In this document: positions 28,945 to 38,482 of the stretch, in pieces | How the letters are laid out: each line of letters begins with the position of its first letter | Numbering within the stretch: position 1 is the first letter of the stretch | NCBI RefSeq assembly: GCF_014859355.1 | Contig: NZ_JACUUJ010000019.1 | Coordinates: forward strand, 1 to 58,061 | Reading direction: 5' to 3' | Length of the DNA stretch: 58,061 nucleotides | Origin: Yoonia sp. | GTDB lineage: Bacteria; Pseudomonadota; Alphaproteobacteria; Rhodobacterales; Rhodobacteraceae | Position numbers and translations under genes: made by a program | Notes under the pieces: model-generated | The model's input: the letters and a program-made list of their open reading frames with translations, nothing else | What the model was told of the DNA's origin: nothing | Databases searched by the model: none

Positions 28945-31131
28945 ATGGCTTCGTTCAGTTTCGTCACCCATGCGGTAACGGATGCCGACCTTGGCTGGTC
29001 GCACATCACAGACCTGGATATGATCCAGTCCGGGGGCACATCCGTGCTGATCAGCACGACCCGCTTTGACGGCGTGCTGCGCAGTTGGGGTATTGATGGC
29101 AGTCTGCACGTCACCGGCGAAATTGCCTATGACGGCGGCGACCTGCCCGGCGGGACAGGCAGCATCATGCACCTGAACGTCGGCGGACAAACCGCCATCT
29201 TGACCGGCGGCGCCACGGGCGGGCCGTTGCAAACCCACACTGTTGCCCCCGATGGGACATTTGGCCCTAGTACCACCCTGCCCCCAAGCATGGGAGGGTT
29301 CCAGCATGGCGTCACGGTGCAGCTGGCCGATGGTGTGCAGGCCGTTTATGGCGCGCTGGCGGGCAAAATCGGGATCGGGCGGCTTGATTTCACTGCGGCG
29401 GGTGTTTTTGCTGGCGCATCGGTGATGCCCGGCAGCGGCGGCACGGCTGTTGAGCAGATCGCCGCCTTCGCGGCGGTCGCTGTCGGCGGTCAGGATTTTC
29501 TGTTGACAACCAGCGCCACCCATAACACCCTGACAAGCTGGGCGGTTGCCCCTGACGGTAGCCTTGGCGCGGTGCAAACCATGGGGGTGGATGACGGGCT
29601 GTGGATCGCGACCCCCAGCGCCATGGCTATCGCAACAGTCGGCACGACAAGCTATATCGTCTTGGGCGCGGCGGGCAGCGGCACGCTCAGCGTGATGGAA
29701 ATTGGCAGCGATGGCAGCTTGATGATGCGCGATCACCTGCTGGACACTCTGGACACCCGGTTTGGCGGCGTCACCAGCATCAACATCGTAACGCACCATG
29801 ACCAAACCTATGTGATTGCCGGGGGGGCCGATGATGGCCTGTCGGTGTTTGTCCTGTTGGAAGGTGGTTTTTTGCTGGCCCGCGCGCATATCGCCGACAC
29901 CACGCAAATGGGGCTGGACAATATCAGCGCGCTTGCAGCACGTGGCATGGGCGATGGGCTGGACATCTTCGCAGCCAGCAGCAGCAAAGCCGGGCTGACC
30001 CAGTTGCGCCTTGACACCGGGGTAGCCGGGATCACCGCAACAGCCACACTGGCAGGCGGCTTGTTGGGGGGCACCGCTGGCAATGACATTCTGCAAGGTC
30101 ACGACGGCGATGATGTGATCATCGGGGGGGCGGGTGATGACATCATCCGCGACGGGGCCGGATCAGATACACTGACCGGGGGGGCGGGGGCAGACGTTTT
30201 CATCCTGTCTGCCGACGGCGAAACAGACACAATCACCGACTTCACGCTTGGTGAAGACCGTATCGACCTGTCGCTTTGGCCCATGCTGCGCGATATCAGC
30301 CAACTAACCATGACGATCCAGCCCTACGGCATGGATATTCGCTATGGCGACGAACTGTTGATCGTGCAAAGCGCGGACGGTCAGATGATAGACTATCGCT
30401 TGCTGACCAATGCCGACCTGATCGGAGGGTCGCGGTTTCCTGCCTTTGTGCAGCCCGGCTATCCCGGACCGGCCACCCCCCCGCCCGATCTGACCCCGGG
30501 CGAGCCCCCCCAACTGCCGCAAGATCAGGGAGAGCAGTTTGACCTGCGCAGCAGTCTGGCTGTCATTGCCACTGCAAATGCCGACCGCCTGCGCAGCGCA
30601 TTACAGGGTTCGGCCGCACCCGCGCAGCCCCCTGCCCCCGATGCAACCCCACAGGTGCTGATTGGCACTGCGGCAGTCGATTTTTTGCAAGGCGGCGCAG
30701 GCAATGACATTCTGATCGGGCGCGCGGGCAACGACCTGCTGATCGGCGGCGCTGGGCCTGATCTGTTGATCGGCGGCGATGGCAATGATGATCTGGACGG
30801 CGGCGATGGCCATGACATCCTTTATGGCGGGGCCGGGTCGGACGTGCTGCGCGGCGGTGCGGGCAATGACATTCTTTGGGGCGGAGATGACGACGATACA
30901 TTCATCTTTGACAGCGGCATCGACATTATCGCCGACTTTGAACAGGGGATCGACCAGATCATCCTTGACGCCGGCCTGTGGACTGGGCTGACCTCTACTG
31001 CGGATTTGCTGGCCATTTACGGCAGCTACGACGGCGCACGCGCGACCATTGACTTTGACGATGGAAATATACTGCACATCGACGGCGTCAGCGATTATGC
31101 GCTGCTTGCCGACAGTATCGCACTGTTCTAA
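28945..31131 (+). CDS. large RTX protein with N-terminal beta-propeller
   Basis: This 728-residue protein starts at ATG 28945 after GGGGGG; the in-frame GTG at 28861 adds 28 non-conserved residues. Residues about 1-360 are repetitive beta-rich units with repeated aspartates (SPDG/APDGS-like turns), consistent with a beta-propeller. Two blocks of glycine-aspartate nonapeptides follow, at about 374-421 and 571-650, separated by a Pro-rich linker (TPPPDLTPGEPP). There is no N-terminal signal peptide, as expected for type I secretion with a C-terminal signal. No transporter genes are adjacent. Its place in the polysaccharide region suggests a cell-surface or matrix role, by inference. Confidence 0.85.
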   Translation: MASFSFVTHAVTDADLGWSHITDLDMIQSGGTSVLISTTRFDGVLRSWGIDGSLHVTGEIAYDGGDLPGGTGSIMHLNVGGQTAILTGGATGGPLQTHTVAPDGTFGPSTTLPPSMGGFQHGVTVQLADGVQAVYGALAGKIGIGRLDFTAAGVFAGASVMPGSGGTAVEQIAAFAAVAVGGQDFLLTTSATHNTLTSWAVAPDGSLGAVQTMGVDDGLWIATPSAMAIATVGTTSYIVLGAAGSGTLSVMEIGSDGSLMMRDHLLDTLDTRFGGVTSINIVTHHDQTYVIAGGADDGLSVFVLLEGGFLLARAHIADTTQMGLDNISALAARGMGDGLDIFAASSSKAGLTQLRLDTGVAGITATATLAGGLLGGTAGNDILQGHDGDDVIIGGAGDDIIRDGAGSDTLTGGAGADVFILSADGETDTITDFTLGEDRIDLSLWPMLRDISQLTMTIQPYGMDIRYGDELLIVQSADGQMIDYRLLTNADLIGGSRFPAFVQPGYPGPATPPPDLTPGEPPQLPQDQGEQFDLRSSLAVIATANADRLRSALQGSAAPAQPPAPDATPQVLIGTAAVDFLQGGAGNDILIGRAGNDLLIGGAGPDLLIGGDGNDDLDGGDGHDILYGGAGSDVLRGGAGNDILWGGDDDDTFIFDSGIDIIADFEQGIDQIILDAGLWTGLTSTADLLAIYGSYDGARATIDFDDGNILHIDGVSDYALLADSIALF
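30067..30207 (+). repeat. RTX nonapeptide block 1
   Basis: Codons for GGxGxDxUx-type repeats, including GNDILQGHDGDDVIIGG and GSDTLTGGAGADVFIL. Calcium binding is expected from the family. Confidence 0.85.
30658..30897 (+). repeat. RTX nonapeptide block 2
   Basis: About eight tandem nonapeptide units with 27-base periodicity, such as GGAGNDILIGRAGNDLLIG and GGDGNDDLDGGDGHDILYG. It is the longer and more regular block of the protein. Confidence 0.88.
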
Positions 31132-32228
31132 TTACTCAAACTCGACACCGACGATGCAACATTCAGCACCGACAGTGCTGATCCAAACGGGCTTTCGGTG
31201 GCGTAGACCAGATCATTGGGTTGCACTGCGAATTGTCCCGCCGAAAAAAGCCCGTCTGCTTTTGTCAGATCAAGGATGAACACGACCCGTTCCCGTGGCG
31301 GGCCTGATCCGTCGTTGCGGACCTGACCCGGTGCATATTCTCGCAATACAAGGATACCCTTGGGGTTCGCGCGCCCGTCGCTCAGCCCGCCGATAATTGC
31401 CATGGCATCCAGCGCCGAAATTGTATCTTTGGGAAAGTAATGCAGGGATTCAGTGCCCGTTGCGCCAAGCGATAGAAAGTAACGTTCATCCTGCTGCACG
31501 ATCACCCGGTCGCCGCCGCGCAAGGTCGTATCAAGTCGGGGTTCTGCAAAAAGACGGCGCAGGGACATGCCATAGATGCTATCACCGCGCATCAAACGCA
31601 CCTGCGGGTTTATCAACGCCGGGTTCGCGCCCCCCGCTTGCGCCAAAAGATCAAGAAGTTTGTAGTTCTGATCGGGCAACGGATAAACGCCCGGCGCGGC
31701 GACCCCTGACACAAGGTTTGCCGTATTTGCGCGCCCCGGTGTGACCACCATCTGCACCTGGGCAGATGGAATGGTGCGCATCATTTCGTCTTCTATGCGG
31801 GTGCGCGCGGTGGGCGGGGTCATGCCCGAAACCTGCAATTCACCGATATAAGGCACGAAAATCCGACCATCAGGGCCGACCTGCACCTCTTGCAAAGGGG
31901 TGGCCCGTTCAACCGCGCCAGCGAAAACCGAATTTTCTTCGGCATCCCAGATCGTCATCTGGATTCGATCGCCAGGGGCGATGATCAGCGATGTGGGCCG
32001 TTGCTGGCGGTTCAGCCAGGGAAATGTCTGCGTGCGGTTGGCGGGCCATTGCTGCACCATCGGCAGCACATCCCGCGTCATCTCATAGACCGCGAAATCA
32101 TATTGTTTGTCCGTGCCCGCCTGTGCGGCGCTTGCGGCCAGAACTTCAGACTGAAAACCGGCCCCCCGAGGCAGCCCGCAGCCGGACAAAGCCAGACAAA
32201 CAGCAACGATCGTAAAACGATAAAGCAT
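31128..32228 (-). CDS. polysaccharide export lipoprotein (Wza-like)
   Basis: This 366-residue outer-membrane lipoprotein starts at ATG 32228, because the AAGGGA ribosome-binding site touches the other in-frame ATG at 32240. The signal peptide ends in a lipobox LALSGC. The mature part has an N-terminal polysaccharide export domain with LIIAPGDRIQMTIW and VGPDGRIFVPYIGELQVSGMT, then two SLBB-like repeats (about 175-205 and 255-300). The family forms the outer-membrane channel for capsule or exopolysaccharide. The inner-membrane partner (Wzc or Wzx/Wzy) is not nearby. The 3' end overlaps the RTX gene by four bases. Confidence 0.9.
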   Translation of the reverse strand: MLYRFTIVAVCLALSGCGLPRGAGFQSEVLAASAAQAGTDKQYDFAVYEMTRDVLPMVQQWPANRTQTFPWLNRQQRPTSLIIAPGDRIQMTIWDAEENSVFAGAVERATPLQEVQVGPDGRIFVPYIGELQVSGMTPPTARTRIEDEMMRTIPSAQVQMVVTPGRANTANLVSGVAAPGVYPLPDQNYKLLDLLAQAGGANPALINPQVRLMRGDSIYGMSLRRLFAEPRLDTTLRGGDRVIVQQDERYFLSLGATGTESLHYFPKDTISALDAMAIIGGLSDGRANPKGILVLREYAPGQVRNDGSGPPRERVVFILDLTKADGLFSAGQFAVQPNDLVYATESPFGSALSVLNVASSVSSLSN

Positions 32229-32261
32229 GTAGCATCTCATTCCCTTGCTGCGTTTCTACAG

Positions 32262-32289
32262 CTTATAGGGTCAACTGCGTCCACGACAA
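32262..32289 (-). promoter_or_regulatory. candidate promoter for the polysaccharide export gene
   Basis: On the minus strand TTGTCG (32289-32284), 16 bp, TATAAG (32267-32262), 34 bases upstream of the ATG at 32228. Confidence 0.38.
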
Positions 32290-32330
32290 CAGGATGTTGT
32301 ATCTCAAAACAACGAAAGGCCCGCCGGATG

Positions 32331-32507
32331 TCAAAAGTCGATCGCGAGACCTTTCTTTTCCCAATCGCCGTAACGGACGGGTTCCGGCCCGGCGCGGCCA
32401 CCCAACTCTATCGGCAATTGCGTGTCACCGTTGGCTTTGCGGCGTTCTTCGGCCTCGGCCAAGGCGCGCAAGGCGGCAGGGGGCAGGTCTTTGGATGTGT
32501 CGGTCAT
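32331..32507 (-). CDS. DUF1674 protein (SDHAF4/Sdh8-like)
   Basis: This 58-residue protein starts at ATG 32507 with AAGGA six bases upstream. It ends with the DUF1674 signature GRAGPEPVRYGDWEKKGLAI. The mitochondrial relatives (Sdh8/SDHAF4) bind the flavinated succinate dehydrogenase subunit and help its assembly, so a similar role for SdhA is likely by family knowledge. It stands alone, divergent from rsmB, with no sdh genes in the window. Confidence 0.85.
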   Translation of the reverse strand: MTDTSKDLPPAALRALAEAEERRKANGDTQLPIELGGRAGPEPVRYGDWEKKGLAIDF

Positions 32508-32574
32508 GGGGCTGTCCTTGTGGGTCGCGTTCCTTTGATATACCCCGCTGGCACCAACCTTCAAGAGATTGCAC

Positions 32575-33849
32575 ATGTCCCAAACAGGCTTGCCCGCCCG
32601 CCGCAGCGCCCATTCCTTGCTTATGCAGATCACAGGCGAAGGCCGTCTGATGGCCGAACTGGTCAGCGCCGGCGCGCTTGCCGATCTTGCCCCCGAGGAT
32701 CGCGCCCGCGCCCAACGACTGGCAACCGATGCCCTGCGCGGGCTGGATCGTGCAGACCGGATGTTGAAACCCTACCTGAAAAAAACACCGCCTGATCACG
32801 TGATGAACGCCCTGCGGCTGGGGGTTATCGAATTGTGCAGCGGTGCCGCCGCGCATGGTGTTGTCAACGCTTATGTCGATATCGTGGGCCGCAACAAGCG
32901 CACGCAGCCGATGAAAGGGCTGGTCAACGCCGTCTTGCGCAAAATCGCTGATGAAGGCCCGGCAGGCTGGGCCAAACGCCCTGTGCCGCTGACGCCCGGC
33001 TGGTTGCGGCAACCGCTGGTTGCGGCTTGGGGCCGCGATGCCGTGTCGGGAATCGAAGCGGCGCATTTCGCTGGTGCGCCATTGGACCTAACCGCCAGGC
33101 GTGATCCGGCGGCGGTGGCAACAGCGGTCGGCGGTGATGTCCTGCCTGGCGGGTCGGTACGGGTGCAAAACCCCGGTCAGGTTTCCACCCTGCCGGGCTA
33201 TGCCAACGGCGACTGGTGGGTGCAGGATGCCGCCGCGGCGATCCCGGTGAAATTGCTGGGTGATGTGGCGGGATTGCGTGTGCTGGACCTTTGCGCCGCT
33301 CCTGGTGGCAAGACCCTGCAACTGGCCGCAGGCGGGGCGGATGTGACCGCCGTAGACCTGTCGGAAAAGCGCATGGCGCGGGTGCAGGAAAATCTGGCGC
33401 GGACTGCGTTACAGGCCAGAATTGTCGTCAGCGATGCCTTTGACTTTGACGAAGCTGGCTTTGACGTGGTGCTGCTGGACGCGCCATGTTCCGCCACCGG
33501 AACAATGCGCCGCCACCCGGATCTGCCCTATGCCAAGGATGGATCGGAATTTGGTGCGCTGATCGACCAGCAGGCTGCTTTGATTGACCACGCGCTGACC
33601 CTGCTGCGCCCCGGCGGACGTTTGGTGTTCTGCACTTGCTCTCTCTTGCCTGACGAAGGCGAAGTGCAGGTGGACGAGGCGTTGGCCAGACATCCAGGGC
33701 TGACCACGGACTGGACAGCGCTGGCGCGTGACGGGATTGACCCCACATGGATCACCCCCGAAGGCGGCCTGCGTCTGCGGCCCGATTACTGGCCCGAACG
33801 GGGTGGTATGGACGGGTTTTATATAGCGGTGCTGACAAAGCCTGCGTGA
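32575..33849 (+). CDS. rsmB: 16S rRNA (cytosine-C5) methyltransferase, RsmB family
   Basis: This enzyme is expected to methylate C967 of 16S rRNA using S-adenosylmethionine. It has 424 residues from ATG 32575 with AAGAG upstream. The N-terminal third is a NusB-like RNA-binding domain (about 1-135). The methyltransferase domain has LDLCAAPGGKTLQL (SAM site, about 239-252), DAPCSATG (about 301-308) and the catalytic Cys in FCTCSLLPDEGE (about 352-363). It leads into the heparinase-like gene, 81 bases downstream. Confidence 0.93.
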   Translation: MSQTGLPARRSAHSLLMQITGEGRLMAELVSAGALADLAPEDRARAQRLATDALRGLDRADRMLKPYLKKTPPDHVMNALRLGVIELCSGAAAHGVVNAYVDIVGRNKRTQPMKGLVNAVLRKIADEGPAGWAKRPVPLTPGWLRQPLVAAWGRDAVSGIEAAHFAGAPLDLTARRDPAAVATAVGGDVLPGGSVRVQNPGQVSTLPGYANGDWWVQDAAAAIPVKLLGDVAGLRVLDLCAAPGGKTLQLAAGGADVTAVDLSEKRMARVQENLARTALQARIVVSDAFDFDEAGFDVVLLDAPCSATGTMRRHPDLPYAKDGSEFGALIDQQAALIDHALTLLRPGGRLVFCTCSLLPDEGEVQVDEALARHPGLTTDWTALARDGIDPTWITPEGGLRLRPDYWPERGGMDGFYIAVLTKPA

Positions 33850-33930
33850 CTCGGACGCGGCTGTGTTGTTATGCTGACGCATACGAACCGGGCGCATGCG
33901 CCACGATCGAGGCGGCAGTAATTGGGAATC

Positions 33931-35667
33931 ATGCAAACATGGCGGGCCCGCGGTATCCGTTTCATGCATCGGGTGCATGCACGCCGTGCCGCGCGGGCCG
34001 ATCTGACCACGCGCTTCGTCAGCCCACCCGAACCATACATGATTGGCAGCGTGCAGCGCGGGCAGCAACTCTTGCGGGGGGATTTTCTGTTTTCCGGGCT
34101 CCGCATCGAAAACCCCGCACTATCGGTTTGGGATATCGCCGACTCGCATCCTGACATCGCTGATGAAATCCACAGTTGCGGATGGCTTGAGGATCTGGCC
34201 GCCGTGGGAGACGAAGCCGCCCGCAATACGGCACAAACATGGGCAAATCAGTGGATCGACCGTTATGGCGATGGCCGCAGGCAGGGGTGGCTGCCCGAAC
34301 TGGTGGGCCGCCGCCTGATCCGCTGGATCAGTCATGGTGAATTTCTGCTGCGTGGGCAGGACCGGGTGCGGCGCAACCGGCTTTTGACCAGTCTGGCACA
34401 GCAATCGCTGTTCTTGTCGCGCCGCTGGTCGGTCATGCCAGCCGGGTTACCGCGTTTCGCGGCCCTCGCTGGAACAATCCATGCGGGCCTGTCACTGGAT
34501 GGGCTGGCCCCGATCGCAAGGACGGCGGTGCAGGCGCTTACCCTTGATTGTGACAACCAGATCGACAGGGACGGCGGCATCGCACCTCGCAACCCAGAGG
34601 CGCTTTTGGACCTTCTGACGCTACTGAACTGGACGACACACACGCTGCGCCAGACCGGGCAGCCGGTGCCAACGTCCTTGCATCGCGCAGTCGAGCGGGT
34701 CGCGCCAACCTTGCGGGCACTGCGGCATGCAGATGGCGGCCTTGCACGGTTTCATGGTGGCGGGCGCGGCATGGAAGGGCGGCTGGATCTTGCGCTTGCC
34801 GCGTCCGGCGTAAAGGATCTGCCGGGTCCGGGCCTGCATATGGGCTTTGCCCGGTTAGGCGGCGGCCGCACCACGCTGATCGTGGATGCAGCGGCCCCGC
34901 CCACTGGCCCGGCATCGGCCAACGCCCACGCCAGCACGCTGGCGTTCGAACTGACATCAGGGCGCAGGCCGTTGATTGTGAACTGCGGGTCGGGCATCCG
35001 TTTCGGGCCGGAATGGCAGCGCGCCAGCCGCGCCACGCCAAGCCATTCCACACTGGCGCTCACCGGTGTATCATCGTCGCAACTTGCCCCTACGCAGCGG
35101 GGGCAGATGGGGCAGGAATGGCTGTGCAAGACACCGACCCTTGTGCGCGGCGCGCTGGCCCGGAAAAGCAACCGCACATTGGAATTGTCGCACAACGGGT
35201 ATCAACCCCACAACGGGTTGACACATGCCCGGATTCTGACCCTGTCTGCCGACGGTCGCATCCTGGAAGGCGAAGACCTTTTGACAACGCTGAACGATGC
35301 CGACAACGCCTTGTTTGACAAGGCCATGGCCGGCACCGACGGCAAAGGCATCGCTTGGGCGGTCCGGTTTCATCTGCACCCTGACGTGCGTGCCGCAATC
35401 GACGACGCGGCAGCCACTGTGCAATTGACGCTGATATCAGGCGAAACATGGGTGTTCCGGCAGGATGGCGCCGCAAAAATGGACCTTACCCAGTCGGTTT
35501 ATCTCGAAAACGGTCAATTAACCCCCACCAAGACGCAACAGGTGGTTTTATCTGGCCGCAGTTTGGCCTATGCGACACGCGTCCGTTGGTCATTGGCCAA
35601 GGCGCAGGACACGCCCGACGTGCTGCGCGACCTTGTGCAGGCTGATCCAATGGATCGCATAAAATAA
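33931..35667 (+). CDS. heparinase II/III family protein
   Basis: This 578-residue protein starts at ATG 33931 with GGGA close upstream; a TTG start at 33922 is possible. An N-terminal alpha-helical toroid-like half (about 1-270) is followed by a heparinase II/III-like beta-sheet half (about 290-578), recognised by [23 protein letters not shown] and [12 protein letters not shown]. The family degrades acidic polysaccharides, but bacterial chromosomal copies beside rsmB and purH have no assigned substrate. No signal peptide is evident, which is odd for an extracellular lyase and may point to an intracellular or cell-envelope role. Confidence 0.85.
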   Translation: MQTWRARGIRFMHRVHARRAARADLTTRFVSPPEPYMIGSVQRGQQLLRGDFLFSGLRIENPALSVWDIADSHPDIADEIHSCGWLEDLAAVGDEAARNTAQTWANQWIDRYGDGRRQGWLPELVGRRLIRWISHGEFLLRGQDRVRRNRLLTSLAQQSLFLSRRWSVMPAGLPRFAALAGTIHAGLSLDGLAPIARTAVQALTLDCDNQIDRDGGIAPRNPEALLDLLTLLNWTTHTLRQTGQPVPTSLHRAVERVAPTLRALRHADGGLARFHGGGRGMEGRLDLALAASGVKDLPGPGLHMGFARLGGGRTTLIVDAAAPPTGPASANAHASTLAFELTSGRRPLIVNCGSGIRFGPEWQRASRATPSHSTLALTGVSSSQLAPTQRGQMGQEWLCKTPTLVRGALARKSNRTLELSHNGYQPHNGLTHARILTLSADGRILEGEDLLTTLNDADNALFDKAMAGTDGKGIAWAVRFHLHPDVRAAIDDAAATVQLTLISGETWVFRQDGAAKMDLTQSVYLENGQLTPTKTQQVVLSGRSLAYATRVRWSLAKAQDTPDVLRDLVQADPMDRIK

Positions 35668-35683
35668 CCCTTGGGGATCCCGG

Positions 35684-37273
35684 ATGACCTATCTTGCACC
35701 ACTGCGCCGCGCGCTGCTTTCTGTTTCTGACAAAACGGGGTTGATCGACCTTGCCCGCGCATTGGCAGACCGTGGGGTGGAAATTCTATCCACCGGCGGA
35801 TCGGCCAAGGCGTTGCGCGATGCAGGTCTAGAGGTGCGCGATGTTGCCGACGTCACCGGATTTCCCGAAATGATGGACGGCCGCGTCAAGACGCTGCATC
35901 CGGTCGTGCATGGTGGCCTGCTGGCACTGCGCGACAATGACGACCACAAGGACGCAATGGTCGAACACGGGATCGGCCCGATCGACCTGCTTGTGGTCAA
36001 CCTTTATCCGTTCGAGGCCGCACTGGCCCGCAGCGCCGATTATGATGAAATGATCGAGAATATCGACATCGGCGGCCCCGCGATGATCCGTGCCGCGGCC
36101 AAGAACCACGCCTTTGTCACCACCATCGTCGATGTGGAAGATTACACCGCGCTGCTGGCCGAACTGGATGCCAACGACGGGCAGACCACCTATGCCTTTC
36201 GGCAAAATCAGGCGCAAATTGCCTATGCCCGCACCGCTGCCTATGACACCGCCGTCAGCACATGGATGGCCGGCGCGATCGGGCAGGACAATCCGCGCCG
36301 CCGGTCGTTCAGCGGCACCTTCAAGCAGGTCATGCGCTATGGCGAAAACAGCCACCAGGGGGCTGCGTTTTATACCGATGGCACCAACCGCCCCGGCGTC
36401 GCCACTGCGGTGCAGCATCAGGGCAAGGAACTGTCGTATAACAACATCAACGACACCGATGCGGCGTTTGAACTGGTGGCAGAATTCGACCCGGCCGATG
36501 GCCCGGCCGTTGCGATTATCAAACACGCCAACCCAAGCGGCGTGGCCCGTGGCGCAACCTTGCTGGAGGCCTATCAAAACGCGTTTGACTGCGACCGCAC
36601 ATCAGCCTTTGGCGGAATCGTGGCGCTGAACCAACCGCTGGACGAAGACACCGCCAGGGCCATCGTCGAAATTTTCACCGAAGTCGTGATTGCACCAGGC
36701 GCATCGGATGCGGCCAAGGCGATCTTTGCCAGCAAGAAAAACCTGCGGCTGCTGACCACAGACGCGCTGCCCAATCCCAACGCCCCGATCAAGACCTATC
36801 GTCAGGTCGCAGGCGGAATGCTGGTGCAGGACAAGGATACCGGCCACGTCGGGTTGGATGACCTGAAAGTTGTCACCAAAATCGCCCCAACCGATGCGCA
36901 GATGGCCGACCTGCTGTTCGCATGGAAGGTCGCCAAACACGTCAAGTCCAATGCCATTGTCTACGTCAAGGACAGCGCGACCGTTGGCGTTGGCGCCGGC
37001 CAGATGAGCCGCCTTGATTCTGCGCTGATCGCCGCCAAAAAGGCCGAGCGCATGGCGCAGGCGATGGACCTGCCGCAACCGCTGACGATCGGGTCTTCCG
37101 TGGCGTCAGATGCGTTTTTCCCCTTTGCCGATGGCTTGCTGGAAGCTGCCGCCGCTGGTGCCACTTGCGTGATCCAGCCGGGTGGATCGATGCGCGACGA
37201 CGAGGTGATCGCGGCAGCGGACGCGGCGGGGATCGCCATGGTGTTCACCGGCATGCGGCATTTCCGGCATTGA
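35684..37273 (+). CDS. purH: bifunctional AICAR formyltransferase / IMP cyclohydrolase
   Basis: This catalyses the last two steps of de novo IMP synthesis. It has 529 residues, the usual length. The N-terminal cyclohydrolase domain has [13 protein letters not shown] and [15 protein letters not shown] (about 65-80). The C-terminal formyltransferase domain has [21 protein letters not shown] (catalytic Lys-His) and CDRTSAFGG. It starts 16 bases after the heparinase-like gene. Confidence 0.97.
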   Translation: MTYLAPLRRALLSVSDKTGLIDLARALADRGVEILSTGGSAKALRDAGLEVRDVADVTGFPEMMDGRVKTLHPVVHGGLLALRDNDDHKDAMVEHGIGPIDLLVVNLYPFEAALARSADYDEMIENIDIGGPAMIRAAAKNHAFVTTIVDVEDYTALLAELDANDGQTTYAFRQNQAQIAYARTAAYDTAVSTWMAGAIGQDNPRRRSFSGTFKQVMRYGENSHQGAAFYTDGTNRPGVATAVQHQGKELSYNNINDTDAAFELVAEFDPADGPAVAIIKHANPSGVARGATLLEAYQNAFDCDRTSAFGGIVALNQPLDEDTARAIVEIFTEVVIAPGASDAAKAIFASKKNLRLLTTDALPNPNAPIKTYRQVAGGMLVQDKDTGHVGLDDLKVVTKIAPTDAQMADLLFAWKVAKHVKSNAIVYVKDSATVGVGAGQMSRLDSALIAAKKAERMAQAMDLPQPLTIGSSVASDAFFPFADGLLEAAAAGATCVIQPGGSMRDDEVIAAADAAGIAMVFTGMRHFRH

Positions 37274-37354
37274 CACACGTCCGGCAAATTGACGCGCAAA
37301 ACCTTCGCCTGCAGGGCGGAAGCTGGCAAGCGTCAGACATGGGGAAACACTAAT

Positions 37355-37834
37355 ATGCGCCTTGTATTCTGGACCGGCTTTGCGGTGTTCATGCTGGATC
37401 AGATCAGCAAATATTATGTTGTGCATTGGTTGGGGCTGGCCAATCACCCGACCGGAAGGATCGCAGTGTTCCCGCCCTATCTGGAATTTCGCATGGCCTG
37501 GAACCGTGGCGTGAATTTTGGACTGTTTGCTGATTTTGACATGCGATGGGTGCTGATCGGTCTGGCGCTTGTCATTTCGGGCGCCGTGCTGGTCTGGTTG
37601 CGCAATGCGGTCAGATCAAAATGGGTTTACATCACGGCGGGATTGCTGATTGGCGGGGCGCTTGGCAACGTCATCGATAGGCTGATTTACGGGGCCGTGG
37701 CCGATTTTCTGAACGTGTCCTGCTGCGCAATCAACAACCCTTATGCGTTTAATGTCGCCGATGTTGCCATTTTTGCCGGGGCCGTCGGACTGGCCTTTCT
37801 GGGGGATGACGGCAAACGCAAGAAGACCGCGTGA
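37355..37834 (+). CDS. lspA: lipoprotein signal peptidase (signal peptidase II)
   Basis: This inner-membrane aspartyl protease removes lipoprotein signal peptides after lipidation. It has 159 residues from ATG 37355 with GGGGAAA upstream. Four membrane segments are seen. The catalytic aspartates lie in GNVIDRLIYG (about 107-116) and FNVADVAIF (about 132-140). The next gene encodes a lipoprotein, a sensible neighbour. It is 81 bases after purH. Confidence 0.95.
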   Translation: MRLVFWTGFAVFMLDQISKYYVVHWLGLANHPTGRIAVFPPYLEFRMAWNRGVNFGLFADFDMRWVLIGLALVISGAVLVWLRNAVRSKWVYITAGLLIGGALGNVIDRLIYGAVADFLNVSCCAINNPYAFNVADVAIFAGAVGLAFLGDDGKRKKTA

Positions 37835-37888
37835 CGTCGCCCCAAGCATCGGTTAAACATCTTGCCAAGACAATGTGAAGGACCTGCG

Positions 37889-38398
37889 ATGCGTGCAATG
37901 ATCATCCCCGCTGTGGCACTGGCGCTGTTGGCTGCTTGTGGGAACACCGACCGCCCCCTGCGCGACATGCGGGCGGCAGGCGGCGGACCCGATGAATTTT
38001 CCGCGATCCCCGTGGCACCTTTGGTTATCCCCCAACAACTGACGTTGGTGCCGCCGACCCCCGGCGGCACCAATCTGACCGATCCGCAACCGCGCGCCGA
38101 TGCCATTGCCGCACTTGGTGGTTCGGCTGACGCACAGCGCGCCGGTGGCATCCCGGCCAGCGATGTGGGGCTGGTCGCGCAGGTCAGCCGCTATGGCGTG
38201 GACCAGGACATTCGTAACACCCTTGCCGTCGAGGATGACCGTATCTTGCAACGCAAGCGGCGCACAAATATTTTCAACCCTCTGAACCGCGACCGCTATT
38301 TCCCCGCCTATGCGGGGGTTGTGCTGGACCCATTCGCCGAATTGCAGCGCCTGCGCAGCCTTGGCGTGCAAGTGCCGTCTGCACCACGACCCGAATAA
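37889..38398 (+). CDS. DUF3035 lipoprotein
   Basis: This 169-residue lipoprotein starts at ATG 37889 with GAAGGA six bases before. The signal peptide ends in lipobox LLAAC. The mature protein has a Pro-rich segment (LTLVPPTPGGTNLTDP) and a conserved RYFPAYAGVVLDPFAELQRL near the end, which identifies DUF3035. The function is unknown. It sits between lspA and two M16 peptidases, an order I associate with Rhodobacteraceae. Confidence 0.82.
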   Translation: MRAMIIPAVALALLAACGNTDRPLRDMRAAGGGPDEFSAIPVAPLVIPQQLTLVPPTPGGTNLTDPQPRADAIAALGGSADAQRAGGIPASDVGLVAQVSRYGVDQDIRNTLAVEDDRILQRKRRTNIFNPLNRDRYFPAYAGVVLDPFAELQRLRSLGVQVPSAPRPE

Positions 38399-38482
38399 CC
38401 GCGTTGTCACATCCCCGTATGTTGCCTTGAACATCGCGCGCCCCGGCGTAGGTTATACGGTGATCAATCGCGAAGGGTTCCC

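Noticed and set aside
28912-30102. 396-codon minus-strand frame across the RTX gene
   Set aside because: It is antisense to the RTX gene, with composition reflecting the complementary repeats.
30658-30897. CRISPR-like periodicity
   Set aside because: The 27-base period is due to RTX nonapeptide codons in frame, with no conserved repeat-spacer structure.
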